The notes under the pieces are model-generated. The model saw only the letters and a list, made by a program, of their open reading frames with translations, did no database searches and was not told the DNA's origin. This document shows, in pieces, positions 1 through 9,088 of a DNA stretch of 64,000 nucleotides. The position numbers and the translations under genes are program-made. The DNA is from Endotrypanum monterogeii (lineage: Eukaryota; Euglenozoa; Kinetoplastea; Trypanosomatida; Trypanosomatidae): contig CM007329.1 of the NCBI GenBank assembly GCA_000333855.2, positions 1 to 64,000 on the forward strand, given 5' to 3'. The first letter of the stretch is position 1. Every line of letters starts with the position of its first letter.

Positions 1-96
1 TAACCCTAACCCTAACCCTAACCCTAACCCTAACCCTAACCCTAACCCTAACCCTAACCCTAACCCTAACCCTAACCCTGACCCTGACCCTGACCC
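1..96. repeat. Telomeric repeat array, left chromosome end
   Basis: Thirteen perfect TAACCC units (1-78) are followed by three TGACCC variants (79-96), after which the repeat stops abruptly at GGATC. The C-rich strand reads 5' to 3' from the left edge, which is the correct polarity for a left telomere. Degenerate units on the centromere-side edge are usual where telomere meets unique DNA. Confidence 0.97.
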
Positions 97-2519
97 GGAT
101 CTTCTTTCTGCCACTGATCATTCCCATGTCCCCTACTCTTTTTTCTATCACGCGCAAGGAACACAGGGAGAGCCTTTAAGTGGACAGCAAAACGTAACCC
201 ACTTTGTTTTTACACATAATCAACAGCAGGGAAACAAAAAATGACCCGGGCCTACAGCATATGCGCTTCCGGAAAGTGGAAGCAAGGCAGAAAGGCGGCC
301 GTCCAATATTGCAGCGGCGGAGTGGTGGTAACATCGATACCTTGGCCTTCCGCCAGATACGAGATACAGATAATCAAGAAATCTTGGTTTTTACATAGTA
401 CCAGTGAACCGAAATGGGCGTGGCGGTGCAGTTTTGCATCGCCTTATCGTGACATCGCGTCTTTGTAAGAAAAAGGTGAGGAAGACCAGTTTCAATATGC
501 GAACACAAATGAACCGGAGGAATACAGTATCAGCGATCCAGCGCGAAATATGGGGTTCACCTACTATAATAAAGATGGGTGTTGATGTCTAAAGGGTGGA
601 AGGAATGAATGAAGAGAAACGAAAAACACCAAAATATGCCAAGGGCCAAAACCCATGTGTAAAGGGGGTCGTTACCAATGCCGCTTACCAGCTGTGAATC
701 AACTACGCCACAACGAATCGTGTTTATAAACATACGCTGCGAAGACGACGGGCAGCGCATACCATTCACTGGGGCAAGTTTCCCAAGCAGCCTGGCTTCA
801 TAATAGTGAAAAGTGGCTGAATAAAGCAGTTTGAAAAAAAAATATGGCGGCTTAACCTGAGGTACTGAGTTATCCTTTTTTGACCCAACACAACATACGT
901 AATCGGCTTTCTTTCACGCATTCGAGAAACAGGTAAAGTTCTGGAGCTGGCAGTCGCATGAAACTATTGATGGAAAAGCAAGCGATAAAGTAACGTCACT
1001 GGTTCCAAAACAAGAAGAAGCTGAGGGTTGCACATTGCCCCCGACAGCTGGCGAGTGGGAGGGTAAAAGGATTTACGTTAATAGATGGATATTGGGTTGA
1101 AGAAGTAAAAAAGATTGGCTGTAATGAAAAACACCCTTTCAGCTTACAGGAAGAAATGAAAGTCCCAGCCGCAGCACCCCCAACGACCAAACCCAGGCAC
1201 CACCGAAACGCGGTGCCGAAAGCAATATGCACCAACAATATTGGACGAGAAAAAGATCCCTCCCATGCGATGGCCCGAACGCTTTTAGGCGAGCAGCCCA
1301 GGTGTATATTGAAAATAATACCCCAAGTAAATTTTTCTTTCTCAGGAAGAAAAGAATACCGTTTCAACAGAATAAAACGCATTTTTTTTGAAGAATTCCC
1401 AACACAGCGAGGCCTTACAGGGAAGAGTTTCTTTTGTCGACCAAATCACAAACCCCCTTTAAAAAAGAAGGCCAGCTATTTATCCTGGCATTGCTGCGGC
1501 TATTTTTTTTGAAAGTGGGCCATAGCAAAAGCACTGAGAGGACTTAGCAGAAAGTCCTCTTCCACTGCTTTCCTTGCAGGCATGCGGGGTGTACTTATGG
1601 CCAAACCCTCGCGTGGACCAAACCGAGCAAGTGCAGAGGATAGGAGGGGGGGGGGGCTCCAGCCTCCAGGTACGACGAGCGAACGTAAATTTCACCCGTT
1701 CCCAGAACGAGAAAAGGTCTTCACAGGACGACAAAGTGAACGTTATAAAATCTGAAAGTAGATGGCTTAAAATAACTGTAGAAACGGTAACCTCTCCTGA
1801 ACTCTTTCGAGCTCGTTGAAGGTTAAAATCAGTATTTCGTCATCCTCTTTTCCGCATCCCCCCCCATCGCCTCCCGAATATATATTGGTCATTTGCAAAG
1901 GTTGGCGAGTTCAAGAATGGCCAGCTCTACATAACATACGTTACTAAGATAAAATCTAAAAAAAAACCCTGGTGCTTTGAGGAAGTTTGACGAGTAGACT
2001 TGGATGAGGATGTTCTTTCTCGTGTAGATGTTGTAAAGCGTGCCGACTCGATTCGTTCATGTAAACTCCGGTGTGAACGTCAAGCATACCCCAAAAAGGA
2101 GAATAGAAGACAAAAGGTAGGACGACTTTACTGTTGGGAAAAAAACGTCAACGTATCTCCAATGAGATTCGTGTGCGACGAGTAAACAGTGTGTTCTTTG
2201 CCCAAATCGGAAAAGGAGGTTAGGATGTATATATATTATATATTAGTGTTCAAATAAACATATACTGTCTGCTTTCACGAGTGAGGTTATCCGTGTGCAG
2301 TGTAACAGTGTGTCCTTTCAAAAAAACAAATATCGTGTTACATATCTCAGAAAATAAAAGTACCGCGGTTTTTATGCTGGAGGCACCGTTAATCATTTGA
2401 CAGGGAACATATATTCTCTGGGTCCCTGCAGTGAACACATTCGCTAAGCGACTGTGGATCTTCCAGAAAGGAAAATTGTTTTCTTCGATCCTCTTGTTTT
2501 TCATTTCCTTGCTCTGACA
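97..2519. other. Gene-free subtelomere and presumed start region of the polycistronic unit
   Basis: About 2.4 kb between the telomere and the first gene. Open frames occur on both strands (for example 996-1382 minus and 1156-1512 plus), but they overlap each other, have no recognisable motif and read as chance ORFs. Visible landmarks are an 11-base G run at 1646-1656, a C run near 1858-1865 and an AT dinucleotide tract at about 2226-2246. No subtelomeric gene family or tandem repeat was recognised. Because the next gene is on the + strand and nothing lies upstream, transcription of the array probably starts here (inference). Confidence 0.7.
1646..1656 (+). promoter_or_regulatory. Poly-G run, weak candidate transcription-start landmark
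   Basis: Eleven consecutive G on the coding strand, about 0.9 kb upstream of the first gene. G runs of roughly this length have been reported at RNA polymerase II start regions of T. brucei. Comparable G runs elsewhere in this window (near 12367, 16640 and 31210) weaken the argument. Confidence 0.2.
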
Positions 2520-2534
2520 TTTTTTTTTTTGCAG
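2520..2534 (+). promoter_or_regulatory. Probable trans-splice acceptor of the first gene
   Basis: An uninterrupted T tract (2520-2530) is followed by GCAG, with the AG at 2533-2534, 31 bases before the ATG at 2566. This is the standard polypyrimidine-plus-AG layout for spliced-leader addition. Confidence 0.6.
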
Positions 2535-2540
2535 TGGTTG

Positions 2541-2684
2541 ATGCCGAAGGGCATGGTTAATATCAATGGAAATCGAAGACACTCCACCGTCTGGAGAAAG
2601 TGGGAATATTCGCGAAGCCGAGCTGGCAAAGAAATTGGAGGAAGAAATTGCGAAGCGAGCCGAAGCAGAACACTTAATAGTTGA
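2541..2684 (+). other. Upstream ORF overlapping the start of the coiled-coil gene
   Basis: If the leader is added at 2534, the first ATG in the mRNA is at 2541, with a second in the same frame at 2553. That frame stays open for 47 codons, past the main start at 2566. The encoded peptide has no recognisable feature and is probably not a protein, but it would lower initiation at 2566. An acceptor at 2548-2549 would remove only the first of the two ATGs. Confidence 0.4.
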
Positions 2685-3000
2685 ATTGAGGAGGAGGCTA
2701 GAGCTCCTAGAGGCAGATGGTTGTAGACCACGAGATCGCTGGGAATCTGAAGAAAAAGGGGCTGTTAGGGCATCACTAGTCGATGAGGGTTTTTCTGTGC
2801 CACCTGTGATCAACAGGGAAGCCGAAGATAATTTCGAGTCCAACCTCCGGGCTGAGAACGGGCGACTGAAGCAATATGTAAAGCGGCAAAGCGCACTTAT
2901 TGACGTTTTGCGCCGCCAAAAGATTCTACTGGAGGCCAGTGCTGCGCTTCATGTTTCCGCGCGAGACTTCAACCAGCAACTGGAACTGAACAAGCCCTAA
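2566..3000 (+). CDS. Small coiled-coil protein, TEX9-like C-terminus
   Basis: 144 residues. Residues about 17-50 are rich in E, K, R and L with heptad-like spacing and should form a coiled coil. A linker follows, then a second helical segment (about 93-122). The last 25 residues (Q-K-I-L-L-E-A-S-A-A-L, then D-F-N-Q-Q-L) resemble what I remember of the C-terminus of TEX9, a protein found in ciliated organisms. If that is right, a basal body or flagellar role is plausible, but this is a resemblance from memory. The start at 2566 is the first ATG in this frame after the T-tract/AG. It is the gene nearest the telomere. The CDS is likely real because its composition is protein-like over its whole length. 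Confidence 0.75.
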   Translation: MEIEDTPPSGESGNIREAELAKKLEEEIAKRAEAEHLIVELRRRLELLEADGCRPRDRWESEEKGAVRASLVDEGFSVPPVINREAEDNFESNLRAENGRLKQYVKRQSALIDVLRRQKILLEASAALHVSARDFNQQLELNKP

Positions 3001-3519
3001 GCCAGGCCTTTCTCTCTGTTACCGAAGAAATGTCCATTTCCTCAGAGGGACATACATGTGTTTTTTTTTTTTGGTTGGCAGTAATGTATGTTGCCGCTTG
3101 AGTTCACTAGTTGTGTTTGATTATGTGAGATCTTTTTACTGTGAAGGTGACGACGTCCAAAAATGTTTTTTTTTCTAATAGTATTATGATATGTATAGGG
3201 CATAGGTCGATCATGCCTCTACTCGTTGACCTGTTTTTGAAAGAAGGTGACATGTGATACCTTGAAGTACTGCTTCATACTTACCAATGTTCTACAGACG
3301 AATATGCTGGAGAAGGTGGTTAGAGTTTTATTCACCTCTCTGCTACATTTGTGGTAGCGAAATGTCTGGGTGTGCATGTACTGCTTTACTCTGTACACTG
3401 TCTTTTGTTCTTTCTACATTATCTGTCCCACTTTTCAAATCCTTCATTTGTTTTGACGGCATGCTCACAATGAAAATATATATATATATATTAGTAGTTG
3501 AAACTTGAGGAAAGCAGAA
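3001..3519 (+). other. Intergenic region between the coiled-coil and WD40 genes
   Basis: 519 bases, T-rich, with T runs at about 3060-3072 and 3164-3174, a mixed pyrimidine tract at about 3400-3455 and an AT dinucleotide tract at about 3478-3491. It should hold the 3'UTR of the first gene and the splice acceptor of the next (first AG after the tract at 3493-3494). No gene seen. Confidence 0.6.
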
Positions 3520-4641
3520 ATGACTTGTGTCACAGGGGATGACACGGGTATCGTAAAAATATGGGACATCTCAAAGAGCAGTGGCGCCACGCTCAAGTTT
3601 TCCTATGGTGAGCAGAGTCGCAGACGCGGTATTAGGGGCATGTGCTGGAAAGATAGCGGAACCTCCTCTGTCGCGTTTTCCACTAATGACGGTGTTCTTT
3701 CAGTGCTTAACCTAAAGGATAGAATAATAACAAGCTCGGTTAAAACCGCGTGTGTTGCGGGCTTGCCTAATGCGATGTCTTTCGTTAAAGGGAAGCTTCT
3801 CGTCGTTTCGAAGGAGGGAAAGGCTCACTTTTTTGGCGAAGATCTTAGCGAAGGTAATTTTTTTCCTGGCAACGGGCCGATTGATGCCTTGCATATACAC
3901 CGCAAATTTGGTATGATAGCAATGGGTGGCCAGGACAACGATTTGTGTGTGTACGATGTAGCAGCTGAGGCACCAGAGGTTCCTGTCTTTAGAGCGCGAA
4001 ATGTTCGAGATCACGTTCTCGATGTTCCTTTTCCGGTGTTTGTAACCGGTGCTTCAATTATTAATCCGTATGTTTTTGCTACATGCACTGCTTATCATCA
4101 GGTTCGATTTTACGACCGTCGCTCGAACGACAGACCTGTTCAGGAGTTTGAGATTAGTCGCGAGATTGAAAGACGTCCAACAACGATGGTTCAGTGGAAT
4201 GCAAACAAGTTTCTTATCGGTGAGGCCAGTGGTGATGTTCACCTGTATGATACCCGCCGTGGCTTCAGCTCTCGGGCAAAACTGCATGGCGGCGTGGGAA
4301 GCGTCAGGTGCATGACAAAGCACCCCGCCGGCCACCAAATTTTGGGGGTCACGGGGCTGGATCGCAAAGCACGCTTTTATCACGTACCAACAGGAAAGTT
4401 GCTGATGTCAGTTTATGTCAAGCAAAAGGCAAACTGCTTGCTTCTCGATAAGGAGCTACCGTTGACAGATAAGGTTTCGTCGTTCAGTGGGATTGCGAAT
4501 ACGAAGCAGCCTGAAAAAGCGAATACACTCGGGGATGCACTTTGGGACGACATGGATCCTGTTGTGGATGATCTCGATGAGGAAAAAGAGGAAACGGATA
4601 CGGAGTTGCAGAGTAGACAGAAGGCTCCGCGCAGAGAGTAA
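3520..4641 (+). CDS. NSA1: WD40 protein, WDR74/Nsa1-like ribosome biogenesis factor
   Basis: 373 residues, a length usual for WDR74/Nsa1. This nucleolar beta-propeller acts in early maturation of the pre-60S ribosomal subunit. Visible WD-type blades include T-G-D-D-T-G-I-V-K-I-W-D near the N-terminus, V-R-F-Y-D-R-R-S near residue 200, D-V-H-L-Y-D-T-R-R near 240 and L-D-R-K-A-R-F-Y-H near 285. The sequence after the last blade (V-Y-V-K-Q-K-A-N-C-L-L-L) matches the V-Y-L-K-S-x-L-T-C-L-L-L segment I remember from WDR74. The C-terminal tail is acidic and then basic, a common layout in nucleolar proteins. The reading frame is open from 3505, but the first ATG is at 3520. The family call is from remembered motifs; that it is a WD40 protein is clear from the sequence. 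Confidence 0.85.
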   Translation: MTCVTGDDTGIVKIWDISKSSGATLKFSYGEQSRRRGIRGMCWKDSGTSSVAFSTNDGVLSVLNLKDRIITSSVKTACVAGLPNAMSFVKGKLLVVSKEGKAHFFGEDLSEGNFFPGNGPIDALHIHRKFGMIAMGGQDNDLCVYDVAAEAPEVPVFRARNVRDHVLDVPFPVFVTGASIINPYVFATCTAYHQVRFYDRRSNDRPVQEFEISREIERRPTTMVQWNANKFLIGEASGDVHLYDTRRGFSSRAKLHGGVGSVRCMTKHPAGHQILGVTGLDRKARFYHVPTGKLLMSVYVKQKANCLLLDKELPLTDKVSSFSGIANTKQPEKANTLGDALWDDMDPVVDDLDEEKEETDTELQSRQKAPRRE

Positions 4642-5204
4642 TTGCGTGTGTTTTGGTTGTATATTATATATATATATATATTTATTTATTTATTTATATG
4701 ACCTTAACGGAAAAAAAAAGTATCAGGCACAGTTGTTGTCTACTCCACAGTTGTCTATTGGCGGGGAGAAGATTTTTCATCCTCGTTCGACTTGTGTTCG
4801 GATAATTAATGATAACGACAGATAATCAAAATGCAATTTTAGAAGGAACCCCGAATACCTTTATTGTAAAGGATCGCGTAGAGAAAAATTATTTGCTTTG
4901 CTTCTGGAAGGTGCAGAAGCTCAGACCAGAGGTTCAAGTGTTAGGAGTGCCTAGGGGCTTCTTCTTACCTTCTTCATCAGAAACTCATGCTGCTATGATC
5001 GACTGTTTGGCCTGACTGCACTCCGCTCCTGTCGTCTCGTTGACTTTATTATTATCTTTAGCATTTCACTTTCAGGTCTTGTTTTTGCTGGACTAGAGAA
5101 AGGTATTCTAAACAAAATCAAGAAAGTAGGTATCAAATAGCGTCACTGGTTTACCATTTTATTCGTCACTCTTTTTTTTCCAGATCGTGAAAGTTATCCC
5201 AAAA
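4642..5204 (+). other. Intergenic region
   Basis: 563 bases between the WD40 gene and the small membrane-protein gene. It contains an AT tract followed by TTTA repeats (about 4660-4698) and T-rich stretches. A 68-codon frame at 4809-5015 has no protein features. It ends in the splice signal of the next gene. Confidence 0.6.
5171..5183 (+). promoter_or_regulatory. Probable trans-splice acceptor, small membrane-protein gene
   Basis: A C/T tract at 5171-5180 is followed directly by CAG (5181-5183), 21 bases before the ATG at 5205. No ATG lies in between. The GTG-initiated extension from 5187 is therefore not needed, and 5205 is chosen as the start. Confidence 0.65.
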
Positions 5205-5528
5205 ATGGCCTCTTGCCGTACAGGACGGCTGCCAATGCCGGATGATCCGCTCTTCAACCCGACACATCTTCATGGTCTTCGCCACAGCAGCCGTATCGCT
5301 GGCCTTGGTATGCTTGCAGTCATTTGGATCATGTACGAAAAACTTCGTCACTCTCACCATTACATCACGTATAAGGGTCCCGAGAACCCTTTTGCACGCA
5401 TTCGCCACCGTCGCTTTCCTGGTGGCGCGTTCGTGTTCGGCTGGGGTAATAATGGTTTGAATCGCGATTGCGGTATCAAGGAGTTCGAATGCTGGGCAGG
5501 GTATACTGGTAAGGAATACACGTATTAG
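5205..5528 (+). CDS. Small single-pass membrane protein, possibly a COX6A-like cytochrome oxidase subunit
   Basis: 107 residues. A polar N-terminus (1-29) is followed by one hydrophobic segment (about 30-45, I-A-G-L-G-M-L-A-V-I-W-I-M-Y), a histidine-rich turn (H-S-H-H, 49-52) and a polar C-terminal half. Residues 62-86 (P-F-A-R-I-R-H-R-R-F-P, then F-G-W-G-N-N-G-L) resemble the conserved C-terminal block of cytochrome c oxidase subunit 6A, where a P-x-L-R-I-R-x-K-P-F-P-W-G-D-G-N pattern follows a single membrane segment. That topology, small size and motif order fit a nuclear-encoded inner-membrane respiratory subunit. The assignment is inference from a remembered motif; other small respiratory-chain or import subunits remain possible. 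The ATG at 5205 follows a clear splice signal. Confidence 0.8.
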   Translation: MASCRTGRLPMPDDPLFNPTHLHGLRHSSRIAGLGMLAVIWIMYEKLRHSHHYITYKGPENPFARIRHRRFPGGAFVFGWGNNGLNRDCGIKEFECWAGYTGKEYTY

Positions 5529-6138
5529 TGGCGGCCTGTACGGACTCTGTGCGGATTAGCAGCTTTATATATTTTTTCTGTTGCTTTTCCTAGCCTAGTT
5601 TTTTTTTTTTTCGTAGGGATAGTAACAGAGGCGCGTTGCTGGAGTGCAGCACAGAAGGGTGAAAGGGTGTTGCTCTGTTTTGTTCTGACTGTCGTCGTTC
5701 TTTTACAAGAGAGGGAAAAAAACTTATATTTCCATACCCACTGGTGGACTACTACTGTGGAATCATGGGCCGCCAATGCGTTGTCTGGGAAAGCCTCTTG
5801 ACCATAGGGCGAGGTTTTACAGACGAAACGTTCTGCAGGCTCTTGGAAAAAAAAAAGTGCGGGCAACATCGGTACATATGCGTGTAGCTGTCGGATCGTG
5901 GACTTCAATTTCCTAGCAGATTTACTGCCAGCAACAAAAACTCAATTGTCTTTGTCATTTCCTAGGTTATCATCCTTTTTCTCATCTAGTCTTCGAAATT
6001 GTTGTTCTGGTACATTAAGACATTGGCCTCTCAAAACAAGCTGTATATCCGAGCTCCTTATCCAGCACCGGTTGCTGTGGAATAAAAGAGGTCATCATTC
6101 AATCCTCTTTCCTCGAATAAAAAATAGATGACTTCCAG
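5529..6138 (+). other. Intergenic region
   Basis: 610 bases with several T runs, including one ending in TCGTAG (about 5601-5616) that looks like a splice acceptor with no convincing ORF behind it, and a TATATATTTTTT motif near 5564. ORFs on both strands are short and featureless. Confidence 0.5.
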
Positions 6139-6142
6139 ATGA
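6128..6142 (+). other. Four-codon upstream ORF whose stop overlaps the next start (ATGA)
   Basis: The ATG at 6128 starts a four-codon frame that ends with TGA at 6140-6142. That stop overlaps the ATG at 6139 in the sequence ATGA. It lies just after an AG at 6126-6127. If transcripts start there, ribosomes would have to terminate and reinitiate to translate the 61-residue ORF. Confidence 0.3.
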
Positions 6143-6324
6143 AAAGCTCGCAAGCCGCGCGCAAACCACAAAAACCATCATCTCCTCCCTACGATCGGAA
6201 AAAGTTTTTGGAAGAGATGGAGAAGTACTCGAAATATGTGAGTTCATGGAGCTGGTACATAGAGGGACCATCTTCGTTTTTTGTTGTGGAGCCGGAGCCC
6301 TCATCAACTGAGCCCACTGTGTAG
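6139..6324 (+). CDS. Possible small protein, 61 residues, unknown
   Basis: No family recognised. The sequence is protein-like: a basic, proline-rich start (1-20), an amphipathic charged helix (about 19-32, Y-D-R-K-K-F-L-E-E-M-E-K-Y) with an aromatic patch after it (W-S-W-Y), and an acidic, proline-rich tail ending E-P-E-P-S-S-T-E-P. It sits in the 1.2 kb between two clear genes on the same strand, a gap wide enough for one more gene. Against it: the size is small, the C/T tract upstream (about 6106-6115) is short, and a four-codon upstream ORF overlaps the start. It may be a real short gene or chance. Confidence 0.35.
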   Translation: MKSSQAARKPQKPSSPPYDRKKFLEEMEKYSKYVSSWSWYIEGPSSFFVVEPEPSSTEPTV

Positions 6325-6699
6325 AAAAGCTTTTCTATAAAGGCCAATGAAAAATTGGCGTGAGGTTGGTGTGTGAAAAAGGATGTTTTCTTTTCTGTCA
6401 CGCTACAGTACGAATATAGATCTTAGTAAAGAAAACGAAGACGGAGCTTTTCGTGCTTTTGAGGCTTTTATTGTTGGAGAGCCTCTCTCACACATACCAG
6501 CTCTGTTTAACAGATCCTGTCTCACTGGGAATGTCCGATGATGCCCTTATTTCAGTGGGGTGGAATCATAATGAAATCCCACACAATCGTGCGCAAGTAC
6601 ACGATCACTTTTTCTCCCTGAAACTATGCGGCAATTATTAATTTTCCTTTTCATCTCGTCGTTTCCTTATTTCTTTCGCTTAGTAGTCTCCGATGACCC
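6325..6699 (+). other. Intergenic region
   Basis: 375 bases with no gene. It ends in a C/T tract and TAG (AG at 6682-6683) that would give the next gene a 5'UTR of about 16 bases. Confidence 0.5.
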
Positions 6700-6773
6700 A
6701 TGGACGCAAAGGGATTTGTTCAATGTTTTCCCAAGTCGGCCCGCAGCGCCAAGCTTGTGTTATCGCTCGATAG
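6693..6773 (+). other. Upstream ORF overlapping the HAT-type gene start
   Basis: The ATG at 6693 lies 7 bases before the main ATG at 6700 and in another frame. It opens a 26-codon frame that stops at TAG 6771-6773. With the splice acceptor at 6683 this would be the first ATG in the mRNA, so the main start would depend on leaky scanning. Confidence 0.4.
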
Positions 6774-8559
6774 CGCAGAGCAACGTGATTTTATTCTTAC
6801 ACTCATAGATGATCCTGTTTACTGTGACTCCTGGGAAGCCTACTTTGATTTTGCAGAGCGCAACCGTGTTACAATTACGGAGGATGTGGCGCTAACAGCA
6901 GTGCAGTCGGTTGGATTGGATCCACACAGTGGCCCTTTGTGGCTAAGGGCTGCGGCCTGCTCTAAATCATCTGAAACCCGGAGGAACCTGTACGAGTTTG
7001 CTCTCTCGGTTCCCTTGTACGGCTGGCAGCGTATATTCGACGAATACTGTCGGTGCGCAGAGGGGCATGAGGGTGATCACGTTCTTTCGGAGGCAGAGTG
7101 CCGCGGCGTTTCGAGTGTTTTGACAAAGGAGAACTGGCCAGACCGTTATGCAAGATTTGATAGAGAAAGTGAAGCCGAAGATGTCCGGCGAGTGTGGCAG
7201 CTTTTGATTGAATCTATGTTGACGAGTCTCAAGTCGACAGCGATTGCGAGGGATCTGCAGCTTCGCCGTATTGACTTAGCGATGCGTCAGATGTGCGCTC
7301 AGCTGCCTGGGGATGACTCGTGCTGGTATCAGCATGCGCTCTTTCAACTTCGAATTTTGGAGGATGCTGAGGCGGCCAAGAAAACTGCTGTTGCTGGCAT
7401 AGAAGCAGCGGGCCCGTCGTTTGCGTTGGACAATTTGGCCTCTGTCGTGAGTGGTGTTCTGGGCGCCAAGATGAGTAGCTGCACGTCGAGGGATACCCTG
7501 ATCGGTCCATCGGATGTGCTGATAGAGCAACGACGTGCGGCGGAGGAAGTGGTGAAAAATGGAGCGACAAAAGAGCAGGTTCGTGCGGTGCGCACGGTAG
7601 GGAAGGCCGCCGCTCAGCAGGGGCTGAGCGATTGGAAAATCTTTTCTCAGTGGCGAAGCGCCGAAGACATGGCCGCTCATGACAGCAAAATGGCGGCCAA
7701 GGTGTTGGAGAACGGGATGATCTGCTGTTCAAGCTCCCCCAGCGACGCTCTTTTGTTGAGCAGCGAGGCCGCGCAGTACCACCTTTTGCAACGCCACGAG
7801 CGGGAAACACTTGGTTACGCAGAGCAGCAGATTGAACAACAGGCTGGGTCGCATCACCGCGGCCGGATCATGGCTTCGTGGAACAGCCTAGTGCGCATTG
7901 AAGGACTTCTTGGTTTGAGTTTTTCGAAGGCGGCTAGACGGCGTGCTGAGTTGTTTCCGAAGACTCGTGTAGCCACCTTCATGGATCACTGCAGGGTGGG
8001 TGACTTTTTGCCGTGCGACAAGCGCACCTTCCAGTGGGTCCGTTTCGTGGATGACTTTTGTGTGGACAAGGCATCTGTGGAGGAGAACCCCTTTCAGGGA
8101 ATTGTGCCTCCGCGAAATAGTGCTGTGGCAGTGAAGCGTGGGCGGGCGGAAGACTATGAAACACCCGATGACTGTCAGTGGGTACCCTTTGTTTCGCCGC
8201 CTAGCTGCCTGCCGCCTCCCGACGAAGAAAATCCCGATGACGTCACCGGGCCTCGAGAACTGCGTGGGAAGCTCGTTTACCGTGTTAAAGTAGATGCGCG
8301 GACGGCTGCACGCTCTTTGCGAGAGAAAACAGCCAGGCAGCGCTTGAAGGCGGGAGAGGATGCCACTGAGCGCGGCGGTGCTCTTGGGGTACTGATGCGG
8401 CGAGTACGCTCCGGGAATCTTACTACTATGCAGGCGAAGCGCTTGCAGTTGGTCTCTGCGGATTGGCTTATTCATCTGTTGACGGCTTCAGAGCTTGATT
8501 TAGAGCGCACCCTTAAAGAACGCGCTGAACGGCAGAAGGGCATTGATAACTCGGGGTGA
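6700..8559 (+). CDS. HAT/half-TPR-type RNA-processing protein, possibly CstF-77/Rna14-like
   Basis: 619 residues. The N-terminal half (about 30-260) is made of helix pairs with the aromatic pattern of HAT repeats, for example D-S-W-E-A-Y-F-D-F-A near residue 45, G-P-L-W-L-R-A-A-A near 80 and Y-G-W-Q-R-I-F-D-E-Y near 107. HAT proteins scaffold RNA-processing complexes such as CstF, U3 snoRNP (UTP6) and U4/U6 snRNP. The order of repeats, with W-x-x-Y-x-x-F-E-like motifs from the start, best suggests the CstF-77/Rna14 group of the 3'-end processing machinery, but this is a guess by eye. The C-terminal third is less repetitive, with an acidic proline-rich stretch (P-P-P-D-E-E-N-P-D-D) and a basic helical end. 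The ATG at 6700 follows a TAG acceptor at 6681-6683. CDS certain; family moderately likely; exact identity open. Confidence 0.85.
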   Translation: MDAKGFVQCFPKSARSAKLVLSLDSAEQRDFILTLIDDPVYCDSWEAYFDFAERNRVTITEDVALTAVQSVGLDPHSGPLWLRAAACSKSSETRRNLYEFALSVPLYGWQRIFDEYCRCAEGHEGDHVLSEAECRGVSSVLTKENWPDRYARFDRESEAEDVRRVWQLLIESMLTSLKSTAIARDLQLRRIDLAMRQMCAQLPGDDSCWYQHALFQLRILEDAEAAKKTAVAGIEAAGPSFALDNLASVVSGVLGAKMSSCTSRDTLIGPSDVLIEQRRAAEEVVKNGATKEQVRAVRTVGKAAAQQGLSDWKIFSQWRSAEDMAAHDSKMAAKVLENGMICCSSSPSDALLLSSEAAQYHLLQRHERETLGYAEQQIEQQAGSHHRGRIMASWNSLVRIEGLLGLSFSKAARRRAELFPKTRVATFMDHCRVGDFLPCDKRTFQWVRFVDDFCVDKASVEENPFQGIVPPRNSAVAVKRGRAEDYETPDDCQWVPFVSPPSCLPPPDEENPDDVTGPRELRGKLVYRVKVDARTAARSLREKTARQRLKAGEDATERGGALGVLMRRVRSGNLTTMQAKRLQLVSADWLIHLLTASELDLERTLKERAERQKGIDNSG

Positions 8560-9077
8560 AAACAAAAACAAAGCGCACGGCGTGGTTGTGTTTGTGACGG
8601 ATGCCATGATTGGCCACTGTTGATGAATGTGCACTTGACGTTTTCTTCTCTTGTGCGTCCGCTGAACCACCGTGTTACCAAAAGCAGGGCTCTTATTTTT
8701 CTGGTTACGTGCTCCAAGTGATGGCTTCAGTTAGGTATATCGAAGCGGGGAATGTCCAAAGTGGTTTTCCAGTAATGTTATAGGCCATAACCCGATCATG
8801 TACAAAAGGAACCGAGGCGAGTCAAGGACACCCGGTTGGATCCTGTGTGCTGCAAACGAGGAATGCGTGAAGCAGTCGCGACGGATGCCCCTGGCTGCAT
8901 TCTTTGCCTCCTTTTCTGCCGCTGTCCCCTGTTTTTTTTCTCCCGATTCTCTCTCTTGCTATCTCCACTCTTTCTTTTCCTTTTTTGAAACCCCTCTCAC
9001 CCGCTCTGTGTGCGTCCTAGCTGTACACGTAAAGGCGTGATACATGGTGTGGTGCATGATTGACATCAGCGAATACG
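8560..9077 (+). other. Intergenic region with splice signal
   Basis: 518 bases. A long C/T-rich tract at about 8925-9000 leads to CCTAG (AG at 9019-9020), the probable splice acceptor of the PEX11-family gene. No gene seen. Confidence 0.6.
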
Positions 9078-9088
9078 ATGGAGTGTGA
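9044..9088 (+). other. Upstream ORF overlapping the PEX11-family gene start
   Basis: Two ATGs in one frame (9044 and 9056) lie between the splice acceptor at 9020 and the main ATG at 9078. The frame stops at TGA 9086-9088, inside the main gene. Confidence 0.4.

Noticed and set aside
996..1512. Overlapping 118-128 codon frames on both strands in the subtelomere
   Set aside because: No motif, opposite strands overlap, and amino acid use looks random.
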